This document shows positions 7,889-18,801 of a stretch of DNA of 30,002 bases, in pieces (position 1 is the stretch's first letter; the number at the start of each line of letters is the position of its first letter). The stretch comes from Neisseriales bacterium (GTDB lineage Bacteria; Pseudomonadota; Gammaproteobacteria; Burkholderiales; UBA11063). The position numbers and the translations under genes were made by a program. Location: the NCBI GenBank assembly GCA_008017145.1, contig SSGY01000011.1, positions 1 through 30,002 of the forward strand, read 5' to 3'. Below the pieces are notes generated by a model that saw nothing but the letters and a program-made list of their open reading frames with translations, was not told the DNA's origin and did no database searches.

Positions 7889-9021
7889 TGAACCAAATTC
7901 AAATTGCAATTATTGGTGTTGTGGCGTGTATTGTCCTAGTAATTATTGGTTATTATATTTACCAGGAAAATAAATTCAAAAAAATGATTGAAAATAATTT
8001 TAACCAAGCAACAGGTGATGCCTTAAATGACGTTCAGGGAGTAGTTTTTGAAAACCAAAATGATGATAGACGCAGTAGTTTTGAGACTTCGCATAAAGAT
8101 CAAGAGTTAAGGCAAATAGAAACCAAGCTTGAACAAAAAGAAATTAATTTTGATCCACTGTTAGATACGCCAGATACTGAAAATGTTCAACACAATCCTA
8201 TTTTTAATAAATTTGATCAAGTAGAATTTCCTTTTGTTGATAGAGTTAGTTTAAACCTAGACCACGTAGTTGATATTTGTTTTGAAGGTGTGGCAAAAAT
8301 TAAAGTATTGCCTGACATCAGCCAGTTTACCGCAAAAAGTGCAGTTTACTATGTATTGGAAAAGAATTTGCAGTGGAGTTTATTTGAACGTGGTAAAAAA
8401 TATGCTGCAATTGGAGTTCGTTTAGTGGTTGACCTTGTTGATTCTGAAGGTGTAATGTCAGAATTGCAATTAATCAACATCTTTAATGAGCTTGCTAAAT
8501 TTGCTCTACATCATGAGGGACATATTCGTCAGACAGATTCTGAATTAGAATTACGTAAGATTCAACAACAACTAAAACAAGTTTCAAGTAGTGAGCTGGA
8601 GTTGGCTTTATATATTGTCAATAAAGAAGCCTTGGAATTTCGTCATTTGAATAAATACTTTGTAAGTAATGGTTTTAGAAATAATGGTGGTGTATTTGAA
8701 TATTGTTTTGATGGTAAAGTTTATTTTGATATCCGCGATGAAAATGCCAAGCCATTAAATGAGTTAGGTAATTATCGAACATTTTCAATTAATTCCAAAT
8801 TACACCATCATGCTAACCCAATGGATGCAATTGATAAAATCTTCGACTTTGCAGAAAAATATATGCAATATTTTGAATCAAGATTACTTACTACCAATAA
8901 ATTGGTTATGACTGAAAAAGATTTTACAGCCCTTGAAAAACAAGTTGTCAACTATATCAACAGTTGTAAGCGCCAGAACATTGAACTGGGCTCTGAACTT
9001 ATTTTACGGGTTTTACCCTAG
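7888..9021 (+). CDS. zipA: Cell division protein ZipA-like
   Basis: ZipA tethers FtsZ to the inner membrane in the divisome. The 377-residue product has a single N-terminal transmembrane helix (about residues 4-25), a short polar, Gln/Glu-rich linker to about residue 90, and two following folded regions: one at about 95-215 and a C-terminal one at about 230-377. The latter ends KLVMTEKDFTALEKQVVNYI, like the end of the ZipA FtsZ-binding domain. The middle region is absent from E. coli ZipA and resembles the layout of betaproteobacterial ZipA-like proteins. The ATG at 7888, overlapping the darP stop, is preferred over TTG at 7885; GAGGGT lies 8 nt before it. zipA next to ligA with one gene between recalls the zipA-ligA pairing of other proteobacteria. 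Confidence 0.8.
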   Translation: MNQIQIAIIGVVACIVLVIIGYYIYQENKFKKMIENNFNQATGDALNDVQGVVFENQNDDRRSSFETSHKDQELRQIETKLEQKEINFDPLLDTPDTENVQHNPIFNKFDQVEFPFVDRVSLNLDHVVDICFEGVAKIKVLPDISQFTAKSAVYYVLEKNLQWSLFERGKKYAAIGVRLVVDLVDSEGVMSELQLINIFNELAKFALHHEGHIRQTDSELELRKIQQQLKQVSSSELELALYIVNKEALEFRHLNKYFVSNGFRNNGGVFEYCFDGKVYFDIRDENAKPLNELGNYRTFSINSKLHHHANPMDAIDKIFDFAEKYMQYFESRLLTTNKLVMTEKDFTALEKQVVNYINSCKRQNIELGSELILRVLP

Positions 9022-9039
9022 CGTAGTTTAATAATAATT

Positions 9040-9063
9040 CCTCATCCTTGGGTGAGGTTTTTT
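9040..9063 (+). terminator. Intrinsic terminator after zipA
   Basis: A 7-bp stem CCTCATC / GGTGAGG (one G-T wobble) with a 4-nt loop is followed by six T residues, then ATTT. This is a textbook Rho-independent terminator. It ends 4 nt before the ribosome binding site of the next gene, leaving no space for a promoter in between. Confidence 0.8.
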
Positions 9064-9080
9064 ATTTGGAGGTATGCAAG

Positions 9081-11198
9081 ATGAATAACAATGTTATAAA
9101 TAATAATTTTTTTGCTTATTGCATGGATGTTTGTCAACGAAGTATTTTATTTATGGATGTTATGCGCCGCCGTGGTAACGATATGGTGATGATGACTAGT
9201 GAAAATTCAAGTACTGTTTTGACCTTTGAAATTGAAAAGATTCTTGATGGTGCGGATTTTAATCCACCAATTAATTATTGGTTGGCGCAAGTAGTGCCAT
9301 TAGCTGATCACCCTACGGATATAAACAAACGACCATATGTTATCCAAGATCCTCGTGCTGGTCGTGGTCCTGGGATAGCAGGATTTAAAAAAGACAGCGA
9401 AATTGGAGCTGCGTTAAAGCATGGGCATCCAGTTTACTTTATTGGTTTTGATGCAGAACCAATTGGTGAACAAAATTATGAAGATGTTATTCGCGGGCAG
9501 GTAAGGTTTTACAAAGAGGTTGCAAGGTTACATCCAAATAGTCCTAAATTATGTGCAATTGGTAATTGTGCTGCGGGTTATCTGACTATGTTCAGCGCAA
9601 TGCAAGAACCTGAATTATTTGGTCCTTTGCTGATTGCGGGCTCGCCATTATCTTACTGGAATGGTGAACGTGGTCGTAATCCAATGCGCTATATCGGTGG
9701 CATGCTTGGTGGATCATGGTTAGTCTCTCTTTTAGGGGATATCGGTGGTGGACGGTTCGATGGTACCAACTTGGTGATGAATTTTAACATTCTTAATTTT
9801 GACAATTTCTTATGGGGCAAGCAGTATGATTTGTTTGCTAACGTAGATCAAGATAGTGAAAGATTTTTACAGTTTGAGCGTTGGTTAGGATCCTTTGGCG
9901 AATTAAATCGTAGTGAAATTAAATGGATTGTAGATAAATTCTTTGTGGGTAATCAATTAACGACTGGAATGTTAACAACTAGTGATGGAATTAAATTAGA
10001 TCCACGTGAAATTAGTTCTCCGATTGTAACTTTTATTTCTGATGGTGATAATATTAGCCCTCCAGCGCAATCTGCTGGGTGGATTGCTGATTTATATCAG
10101 GATGTTGATGAAATTATTGCTCGTGGTAAAACTATTATTTATTGCCTTAATCATAAGGTTGGACATCTGGCGCTTTTCACAGGCAGCAAAGTTGCCAAAC
10201 GGGAAAATAAATTATTTGTTGAAAATATGGATACAATTGATTTGCTACCACCTGGATTGTATGAGCTAGTTCTGGAAACGCCAGAAGGTGCTGAAGATGG
10301 TACACCATTGCACGCTAAGTATGCTGCTCGTACTATCGAGGATATAAAAGCCCTCGGTTATAATAGTGAAGAGGATGATAGGGTATTTGCCACAGTTAAT
10401 AAGTGTTCTCAGGCATTAGATGGTTTTTATGAAAGCTTTATTCATCCGCTGTTTAGAATGTATCATAATCCGTTAGTCGCACGTGTAGCGAAAGACACAC
10501 AACCTTTACGCTGGAATTATTGGCTGTTTTCTGAAAAATATAATCCAGCAATGAAGATTTTTGCTACATTGGCTGAACAAGTTAAAAAAGATCGCAAACA
10601 ATTAGCCGAAGATAATCAATGGTTGATTTGGCAAGATATGCAAGCGAAATGGATTGCGTCTTATTTACATAATTTGCAAAATCTACGTGATAATCTGATG
10701 GAACAAACTTTTTTTAATTTGTGGGGTAATTCTGAAATGCAAAAATATTGGAATACCGACGAAGGCATTCCGCGATATACGCCAAGCTTAACTCAATTGG
10801 AACGTGATAAATTAATGGCAAATTACACCGCTGAGACTTTGCAAAAAATGCCAGTAACTTCACGGTTAGAGGCAATCTTTCGCGTCGTTGCGCTATTACT
10901 GGTTGGTCGCCATGAAATTAAGGCTTCCAGCGCTGCAACCTTGATCAGTTGGGCTAAGAAAAACTATCCTCAAATTGGTGACGATGAATTAAGGCAAGTT
11001 ATTAGTTCTCAGGTAACAGTAGTTTGGCAAGATAAAGATAATGCATTAAATGAATTGCGTAAATTTGTTATGTCTAAAGATGAAGCAGAAGTGCTCGTTC
11101 TTGCAGTTGAGGATATTTTGACTCAAATAGCTGATGTACCTGCACGAATGATTGTTGCCTTGCACGAATTAGCACAAAAATTAAATATTGTTGATTGA
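9081..11198 (+). CDS. DUF3141 protein, PhaC-like alpha/beta-hydrolase
   Basis: The 705-residue protein belongs to the DUF3141 family, distant relatives of polyhydroxyalkanoate synthases; its reaction is not known to me. The N-terminal half carries a hydrolase fold: YVIQDPRAGRGPGIAGFK, HPVYFIGFDAEP, then a nucleophile elbow AIGNCAAGY (Cys163 in G-x-C-x-x-G), LIAGSPLSYW, an acid residue in SDGDNISPP (about Asp323) and a histidine in VGHLALF (His362). Cys-Asp-His is the PhaC-type triad. The C-terminal 300 residues are helical and characteristic of the family. GGAGGT 7 nt before the ATG at 9081 fixes the start; the family has no match to the in-frame codons upstream, which run through a terminator. 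ligA follows after 6 nt. No PHA biosynthesis gene is nearby. Confidence 0.85.
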   Translation: MNNNVINNNFFAYCMDVCQRSILFMDVMRRRGNDMVMMTSENSSTVLTFEIEKILDGADFNPPINYWLAQVVPLADHPTDINKRPYVIQDPRAGRGPGIAGFKKDSEIGAALKHGHPVYFIGFDAEPIGEQNYEDVIRGQVRFYKEVARLHPNSPKLCAIGNCAAGYLTMFSAMQEPELFGPLLIAGSPLSYWNGERGRNPMRYIGGMLGGSWLVSLLGDIGGGRFDGTNLVMNFNILNFDNFLWGKQYDLFANVDQDSERFLQFERWLGSFGELNRSEIKWIVDKFFVGNQLTTGMLTTSDGIKLDPREISSPIVTFISDGDNISPPAQSAGWIADLYQDVDEIIARGKTIIYCLNHKVGHLALFTGSKVAKRENKLFVENMDTIDLLPPGLYELVLETPEGAEDGTPLHAKYAARTIEDIKALGYNSEEDDRVFATVNKCSQALDGFYESFIHPLFRMYHNPLVARVAKDTQPLRWNYWLFSEKYNPAMKIFATLAEQVKKDRKQLAEDNQWLIWQDMQAKWIASYLHNLQNLRDNLMEQTFFNLWGNSEMQKYWNTDEGIPRYTPSLTQLERDKLMANYTAETLQKMPVTSRLEAIFRVVALLLVGRHEIKASSAATLISWAKKNYPQIGDDELRQVISSQVTVVWQDKDNALNELRKFVMSKDEAEVLVLAVEDILTQIADVPARMIVALHELAQKLNIVD

Positions 11199-13721
<2,523 letters not shown>

Positions 13722-13732
13722 GAATCAGTGTA

Positions 13733-14509
13733 ATGTATTTATGTATCGATATCGGTAACTCACAGATACACAGTGGTGTATTTAATGTAAATGGTGAAAT
13801 CTTAGTCCAATTTCGCCATAATACTAGCCACGTTGGCTCATCAGATCAGTTTGCGTTGTTTATTTTGCAGGTATTACGTGAAAATAGTATTGACCCCACG
13901 CAAATTAAGCGGGTAGCAATTGCTTCGGTTGTCCCTTCAGTGGATTATAGTGTTACTTCTGCATTTATTAAATATTTCAAGATAACACCATTGTTTCTTA
14001 AGCCGGGAGTTAAGACCGGAATTAAAATTGCTTCAAATAATCCAGGGGAAATTGGTGCGGATTTAATCGCTGGTGCTGTAGGTGGAATAAGTAAATATCC
14101 CAATAAGCACTTATTGATTTTTGATTTCGGTACGGCTACTACGGTGATCTATATTACACCACAAGCTGAATTTGTTGGCGGTGCAGTACTGCCTGGAATT
14201 CGTCTGATGATGGAAAGTTTACAGCATAATACGGCTAAATTGTTTACGGTAAATATTTCAGCTCCTAAGCAGGCTATTTCCAAAGACACGCGGATGGCGA
14301 TTCAGTCTGGCTTATATTACAGTCAAACTGGAGCAGTAAAAGAATTAATCGCACAAGTTATTCATGAGTATGCTATTGAGCGCCGTGATTTGATTGTTAT
14401 TGGCACTGGTGGTTTTGCAACCTTACTAAATACTTCCAGCGTTTTTGATGATATTGTGCCTGATCTATTACTGCTTGGACTCAAAGAAATTTTAAATATT
14501 AATGAATAG
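13733..14509 (+). CDS. coaX: Type III pantothenate kinase
   Basis: CoaX phosphorylates pantothenate, the first step of coenzyme A synthesis, and unlike CoaA is not inhibited by CoA. The 258-residue protein has the ASKHA-fold phosphate motif CIDIGNSQIHSG at the N-terminus, ASVVPSVD, PGVKTGI, the conserved pantothenate-site PGEIGADLIAGAVG, the second phosphate motif FDFGTATTV and GGAVLPGIRLM. Length and motifs are standard. AGGAATC about 8 nt before the ATG serves as ribosome binding site. It lies in a tightly spaced run from ligA to gph. No BirA domain is fused. Confidence 0.95.
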   Translation: MYLCIDIGNSQIHSGVFNVNGEILVQFRHNTSHVGSSDQFALFILQVLRENSIDPTQIKRVAIASVVPSVDYSVTSAFIKYFKITPLFLKPGVKTGIKIASNNPGEIGADLIAGAVGGISKYPNKHLLIFDFGTATTVIYITPQAEFVGGAVLPGIRLMMESLQHNTAKLFTVNISAPKQAISKDTRMAIQSGLYYSQTGAVKELIAQVIHEYAIERRDLIVIGTGGFATLLNTSSVFDDIVPDLLLLGLKEILNINE

Positions 14510-14516
14510 GAATTAA

Positions 14517-15872
14517 ATGTCATCTGATATGATCGTAGTTATTGGTTTAATTTTAGCAAATGCATTATTTACTATTTCCGATATGTCGGTGATAGCTTCA
14601 AAAAAAACTCGTTTGCAGACCTTGATTGATAATGGTAGCAAAAATGCTGTTCGAGCATTAAAGTTAGCCGAAAATCCGACGCATATAATTGCAACAACCC
14701 AAATAGGTTTGACTGTTGTCACTTTGTTGGAGGGGGCTTTTGTTGAGGCTTCATTGTCAGGTAAAGTTGCGTCATACTTTATTCAAATGGGATACTTTCA
14801 TGGACAGGAAGCTCATATTGCTTCAGTTTCTGTTTTTGTTGTAGTGACTTTTTTATTGATACTTTTTGGTGATATTTTACCTAAACGAATCGCGATATTA
14901 TATCCTGAAGCGGTAGCAGTTACGCTTGCTCCAGTTACTACGTTTGTAATTAAATTATTATTGCCAATTGTAACTAGTTTTGCTTTCTTAAGTGACTCGA
15001 TTTTGCGCTTATTTGGCTTATCAACTAAACGTAACGACGAAGTTTCTGAAGAAGATATTGAAACCATGTTTGAAGCTGGTGCCCAGTCTGGGGTTTTAAT
15101 TCAGGCAGAGAAAGATTTATTTGATAATGTTTGGCGCTTGGATGAAAGTAAAGTTGGTTCGCTAATGACGCCACGTTCAGACATCGTTTTTATTGATGTA
15201 ATGGCACCATCAATAGATAATGTTGATAAAATCTTAAGTAATCCTTCACAAAATTTATTAATCTGTAAAGGAAGTCTAGATCATGTTTTGGGCTATATTC
15301 CAGCGGTAAAAGTTATTAAGGAAATAGTTCAACAGTTTCATGAACACGTTGCTAAAGCGCAGATGAACTGGACTGAGGGTTTAAAACCAATTCATAACAT
15401 TCCTAATAGTTTAACTTTGATTGAGATTTTGGAGTCATTTCGTTCTTTTAAAACTCATATTGCTTTAGTCTATAACGAATTTGGACATGTTGAGGGTTTA
15501 ATTACTTTGGGTGATTTGGTAACTGCTGTAATTGGCGATATTCCAAGTGTAAATAGTGAAAGTATTCAGCTGATTGAAAAAGACCCATCAGGAAAATGGC
15601 TAGTAGATGGTTTAGCTTCAATCAATGATTTACTGGATGAATTGGAAATTGATGATTTACCTGAAGGTGACGCGGGTAGTTATCAAACAGCTGCAGGGTT
15701 CGTAATTTCATTTATTGGTCGCGAACATGGCAGATTACCAAAAGTTTTTGACAAATTTGAATTTGCTGATTATGTCTTTGAAATTGTTGATATTGATCGT
15801 GAAGGTGGATATCGAGTTGATAAAATCATGGTACGTAGATGTGAAACTTCGGATAATGAATTTACTGAATAA
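14517..15872 (+). CDS. CNNM/CorC-family membrane protein (DUF21, CBS pair)
   Basis: This 451-residue protein has the hemolysin C/CNNM layout: a DUF21 transmembrane domain (hydrophobic helices at about residues 1-25, 60-80 and 100-160, with the LFGDILPKRIAI signature), a cytoplasmic pair of CBS domains at about 210-335 starting VGSLMTPRSDIVFID and containing VYNEFGHVEGLITLGDLV, and a CorC/HlyC domain at about 350-440 with GSYQTAAGFV. Bacterial homologues such as CorB and YfjD are linked to magnesium/sodium export or magnesium homeostasis; the older name haemolysin is not supported functionally. The start has AGGAA 5 nt before it and lies 7 nt after the coaX stop. Confidence 0.9.
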   Translation: MSSDMIVVIGLILANALFTISDMSVIASKKTRLQTLIDNGSKNAVRALKLAENPTHIIATTQIGLTVVTLLEGAFVEASLSGKVASYFIQMGYFHGQEAHIASVSVFVVVTFLLILFGDILPKRIAILYPEAVAVTLAPVTTFVIKLLLPIVTSFAFLSDSILRLFGLSTKRNDEVSEEDIETMFEAGAQSGVLIQAEKDLFDNVWRLDESKVGSLMTPRSDIVFIDVMAPSIDNVDKILSNPSQNLLICKGSLDHVLGYIPAVKVIKEIVQQFHEHVAKAQMNWTEGLKPIHNIPNSLTLIEILESFRSFKTHIALVYNEFGHVEGLITLGDLVTAVIGDIPSVNSESIQLIEKDPSGKWLVDGLASINDLLDELEIDDLPEGDAGSYQTAAGFVISFIGREHGRLPKVFDKFEFADYVFEIVDIDREGGYRVDKIMVRRCETSDNEFTE

Positions 15873-15902
15873 AGTTATTAAGACTGTAAGGGCTATTGTT
15901 AA

Positions 15903-16565
15903 ATGACAACTAATCATTATAAGGCGGTAATTTTTGACCTTGATGGTACTTTGTTGGATACTGTTCAGGATATTGCCAACTCAATGAATAATGTGCTTGA
16001 GCGTCATGGGTTTCCACTCCATGATATTGCGAGCTATCGACGTTTTATTGGAAACGGAATTTCCAAATTAGTTTATCGTGCCTTACCTTCGGAAATCAGT
16101 GAAGGTGTACACTACAATAAAATACTTGCTGAAGTTATTGATGAATATTCGCGGAATTTTGATGTTTATACACGATTGTATGATGGTATCGGTGAACTGT
16201 TGAGTGAGTTAACTCAGCGTGGAATTAGCTTGGCAATTCTTTCCAATAAAGATGATAGTTTTATGAGTGAAGTTGTTGCAACGTATTTATCTCAATGGAA
16301 ATTTGAGGTGGTCTTTGGTGCACGGGCAAATACTCCAGCTAAGCCAGATCCTTATTCTGCGCTGGAAATTGCCGAAATTATGGGATTGCAGCCGACGGAA
16401 TTTCTTTTTTTAGGCGATACTAGTGTTGATATGCTCACAGCCAATAGTGCAGGAATGTATGCGGTAGGTGCGGCATGGGGGTTTCGTGGAAGGGAAGAGT
16501 TGTATGCAAACGGTGCGAGATTGGTGATCGATTGTCCAGTCGACTTGCTTCAACTTTTACAGTAA
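15903..16565 (+). CDS. gph: Phosphoglycolate phosphatase-like HAD hydrolase
   Basis: A 220-residue HAD-superfamily phosphatase of the Gph type, which removes 2-phosphoglycolate formed during repair of oxidised DNA ends. All four motifs are visible: FDLDGTLLDT with nucleophile Asp12 and Asp14, LSNKDD for motif II, KPDPYSAL with the motif III lysine, and FLGDTSVDM for motif IV. The helical cap (about residues 18-85) with RRFIGNGISKLVYRAL matches Gph/PGMB enzymes. AAGGGC lies upstream of the ATG. The gene is the last of the close-packed ligA-coaX run, with a 92-nt gap to plsC. Substrate in this superfamily cannot be proven from sequence; another phosphosugar is possible. Confidence 0.85.
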   Translation: MTTNHYKAVIFDLDGTLLDTVQDIANSMNNVLERHGFPLHDIASYRRFIGNGISKLVYRALPSEISEGVHYNKILAEVIDEYSRNFDVYTRLYDGIGELLSELTQRGISLAILSNKDDSFMSEVVATYLSQWKFEVVFGARANTPAKPDPYSALEIAEIMGLQPTEFLFLGDTSVDMLTANSAGMYAVGAAWGFRGREELYANGARLVIDCPVDLLQLLQ

Positions 16566-16657
16566 ATATAAATTCTTTTCAAATTGCAATCAATTATCTC
16601 TAATTAGCGTTCATTGTATAAGGTAAAATACATGACTAAGTATATTTTTAGGCTGCT

Positions 16658-17434
16658 ATGATGCGTAAGCTAATTTCATGGTCACGTTTTGTGATGTGTG
16701 TTCTTTTGATGTGCTACATTGTTGGTTCGTCATATCTATTTTATCCTTTTATTCCAATGAGTTGGTGGCGACGTTTTTTTCACAAGCCATGGGCACGAGC
16801 AATGGTTTGGGCGATTGGTGCCAAATTTGAAGTGACAGGTTCAATTGGTGATGATTACATTCAGCCAAATACAATGTTTGTCCAAAATCACGTCTCTTGG
16901 CTAGATACTTTAGTTATGTCTAGTGTATATTGTACTAACTATGTTGGTAAAGTTGAGATGTTGCGCTGGGCTTTACTCAGAAATATCATTAAATCAGGTG
17001 GCACTGTATTCATTGATCGTAAAAATAAACGAGATTTAGTTATGGCAAATAAAAAAATTGCTAAAGTCATGCAAGATGGTTGGGCAATGGGTTTATTTCC
17101 AGAAGGTACAACTAGCGATGGTATGACGATATTGCCATTTCATGCTTCAATTTTTGAATCAGCGATGATTGCTAAAAGCCGGGTTGTTCCTGTTGTTTTG
17201 CGTTATCGTAATGCTGATGGTTCGCCATCTACTGAAGTTACATTCTCAAAAAAAAGATGGATGGAATCAGTGTGGAGTACTTTGCGCCTTAAAGGGCTAG
17301 TAATCAAGATTGATATACTGGAAGCGGTGAATGTGACTGATTTTCCTAATCGAGAAGCTTTATCCCAGTATATGTATGCAAAAATTAGTACGCTTTACCA
17401 TAGTGATTTAGATAGTGAACCTGCGGTTTACTAG
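16658..17434 (+). CDS. plsC: 1-acyl-sn-glycerol-3-phosphate acyltransferase
   Basis: PlsC acylates lysophosphatidic acid to phosphatidic acid at the inner membrane, an essential phospholipid step. The 258-residue protein has an N-terminal hydrophobic helix (residues about 10-32) and the acyltransferase blocks: NHVSWLD (His78-x4-Asp83, catalytic), GGTVFIDRKNKRD, LFPEGTTSDG and VVPVVLRYR. Two consecutive ATGs, at 16658 and 16661, follow AGG at 16650; either could be the start and the difference is one residue. It is separated from gph by 92 nt in which I find no convincing promoter or terminator. Confidence 0.88.
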   Translation: MMRKLISWSRFVMCVLLMCYIVGSSYLFYPFIPMSWWRRFFHKPWARAMVWAIGAKFEVTGSIGDDYIQPNTMFVQNHVSWLDTLVMSSVYCTNYVGKVEMLRWALLRNIIKSGGTVFIDRKNKRDLVMANKKIAKVMQDGWAMGLFPEGTTSDGMTILPFHASIFESAMIAKSRVVPVVLRYRNADGSPSTEVTFSKKRWMESVWSTLRLKGLVIKIDILEAVNVTDFPNREALSQYMYAKISTLYHSDLDSEPAVY

Positions 17435-17475
17435 TCTAGTTGAAGATAATATGAAATCAGAGAGAGTTTATAAAT

Positions 17476-18138
17476 ATGCCAATTAGTAAGTCTTTAATCT
17501 TGGATGCCTATCGTTGGCGCCATGCATGTAAAGAATTTGATGCCAGTAAAAAAATTTCCGCAGAGGATTTTGATTTTTTATTGCAGATTATAAGTCTATC
17601 GCCATCTTCATTTGGTCTGCAACCTTATGAGGTTTTTGTTTTGAAAAATCAAAAGCTATTGCACGAACTGCATCCGCATATGTGGGGTGCACAAAAACAA
17701 TTGCCAACTGCAAGTCATATACTTATGTTTGCTTCTAAGAAAGATATTACGGTAAATGATGCCTATTTTGATCATATCCTTCAAGATGTTCAGCAAACAC
17801 CTGTGGAAATGCAGGAGATGCGACGTAATTTAATCCAAAACCATCAGCTAAATGAGATTCAACTAAAAAAAGACTCTCGCTATCTTAATGATTGGGCTGC
17901 GAAACAAGCCTACATCGCGTTGAGTAATGTCATGAGTGCCGCAGCACAAATTGGTATTGATTCGTGTCCGGTAGAAGGATTTGTCAGTCAAGAAGTAATG
18001 GATATTTTAGTTCAGCATAAAGTCTTTGATCCAGAATTTTATCAAGCTGTAGTCTTTTGTTTTTTTGGTTATCGTTTGAATTCGCCAGCACGTGAAAAAA
18101 CTCGCAAATCATTAGCTGAATTAGTACGTATTGTTTGA
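17476..18138 (+). CDS. NAD(P)H-dependent nitroreductase family oxidoreductase
   Basis: The 220-residue protein belongs to the FMN-binding nitroreductase family, homodimeric flavoenzymes that reduce quinones and nitroaromatics; the natural substrate is unknown. Alignment to E. coli NfsB is easy to follow: AYRWRHACKEFDASKKISAE at the N-terminus (FMN phosphate binding), LSPSSFGLQPYEVFVL, ASHILMFASK, DWAAKQAYIALSNVMSAAAQ, GIDSCPVEGF and a C-terminal basic segment AREKTRKS. AGAGAG lies upstream of the ATG. It follows plsC by 41 nt and precedes a secreted protein gene by 31 nt, with no sign of function shared among them. Confidence 0.88.
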   Translation: MPISKSLILDAYRWRHACKEFDASKKISAEDFDFLLQIISLSPSSFGLQPYEVFVLKNQKLLHELHPHMWGAQKQLPTASHILMFASKKDITVNDAYFDHILQDVQQTPVEMQEMRRNLIQNHQLNEIQLKKDSRYLNDWAAKQAYIALSNVMSAAAQIGIDSCPVEGFVSQEVMDILVQHKVFDPEFYQAVVFCFFGYRLNSPAREKTRKSLAELVRIV

Positions 18139-18169
18139 TTTTTGTCATAGAAATATAAAAGGGTCATCA

Positions 18170-18697
18170 TTGAAAAAAATTCTAGTGTTATTAATGTTGT
18201 CGGTATCATGTATGGCATATAGTGATGATGGTGTTAATACGCCTTACTCAAGTGACCCGTTAGAATCTTCTGTAGGTACATCAAAACAATTGTTTAAATC
18301 TGGGTGGTATGGACACTCCAAAGATGTAACGTATATAAAATTAATTCAAGTTGGTAAAAATATGGGGCTGAGTATTTTATTTAGTTCTACTGGTTATTTC
18401 TGCCCAATTGATCAGTATTTACCATTTAATGCAGACAGCAAAATCGCCAATGCCTATAATTATACCGTTGGTAATGGATGTATAGCAACAATCACGATGA
18501 ATCCTAAAAATAATACGTTTAAATTAACTGTCAATAGCCGTTCAAAGTGCTTTGAAGAACCGACTTATCAAGAGTTTTGCAATGGTAATCTTGATGTTCA
18601 TATGACAGATGAACGTGCCTCTACCTTGTTTGTCAACAAGGTATTTACTTATCAGAAAAAGCAAAGTGACGATGATTATGATTGGAACGATGATTAA
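18170..18697 (+). CDS. Small secreted hypothetical protein
   Basis: I do not recognise this 175-residue protein. A TTG at 18170 with AAAAGGG 6 nt upstream gives an N-terminus KKILVLLMLSVSCMAYS, a typical Sec signal peptide with cleavage likely before Asp-Asp-Gly; an upstream in-frame ATG at 18131 would bury the signal and overlap the nitroreductase. The mature part has four cysteines (GYFCP, GNGCIA, RSKCFEE, EFCNG), possibly two disulfides in a periplasmic beta-rich fold, and ends in an acidic tail QSDDDYDWNDD. The cysteine in the signal peptide (SVSC) is not in a good lipobox, so a lipoprotein is unlikely. The next gene, purD, has its own promoter beginning within the 3' end of this one. Confidence 0.7.
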   Translation: MKKILVLLMLSVSCMAYSDDGVNTPYSSDPLESSVGTSKQLFKSGWYGHSKDVTYIKLIQVGKNMGLSILFSSTGYFCPIDQYLPFNADSKIANAYNYTVGNGCIATITMNPKNNTFKLTVNSRSKCFEEPTYQEFCNGNLDVHMTDERASTLFVNKVFTYQKKQSDDDYDWNDD

Positions 18698-18710
18698 TTA
18701 CACTTATAAT
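18682..18710 (+). promoter_or_regulatory. Candidate sigma-70 promoter of purD
   Basis: TTGGAA (18682-18687) and a perfect TATAAT (18705-18710) are separated by exactly 17 nt. The -35 overlaps the last codons of the secreted-protein gene. Transcription would start near 18717, giving an 85-nt leader before purD. No PurR-type operator is evident in the leader. Confidence 0.5.
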
Positions 18711-18801
18711 GCATTCATGAGAAAGAGTTAAGGCAATTTTACTTTGAGTTCATGGTTTGGGATACGAGTTATTGGGAATTAAAAATAAGGAAGAGTAAAG
18801 T

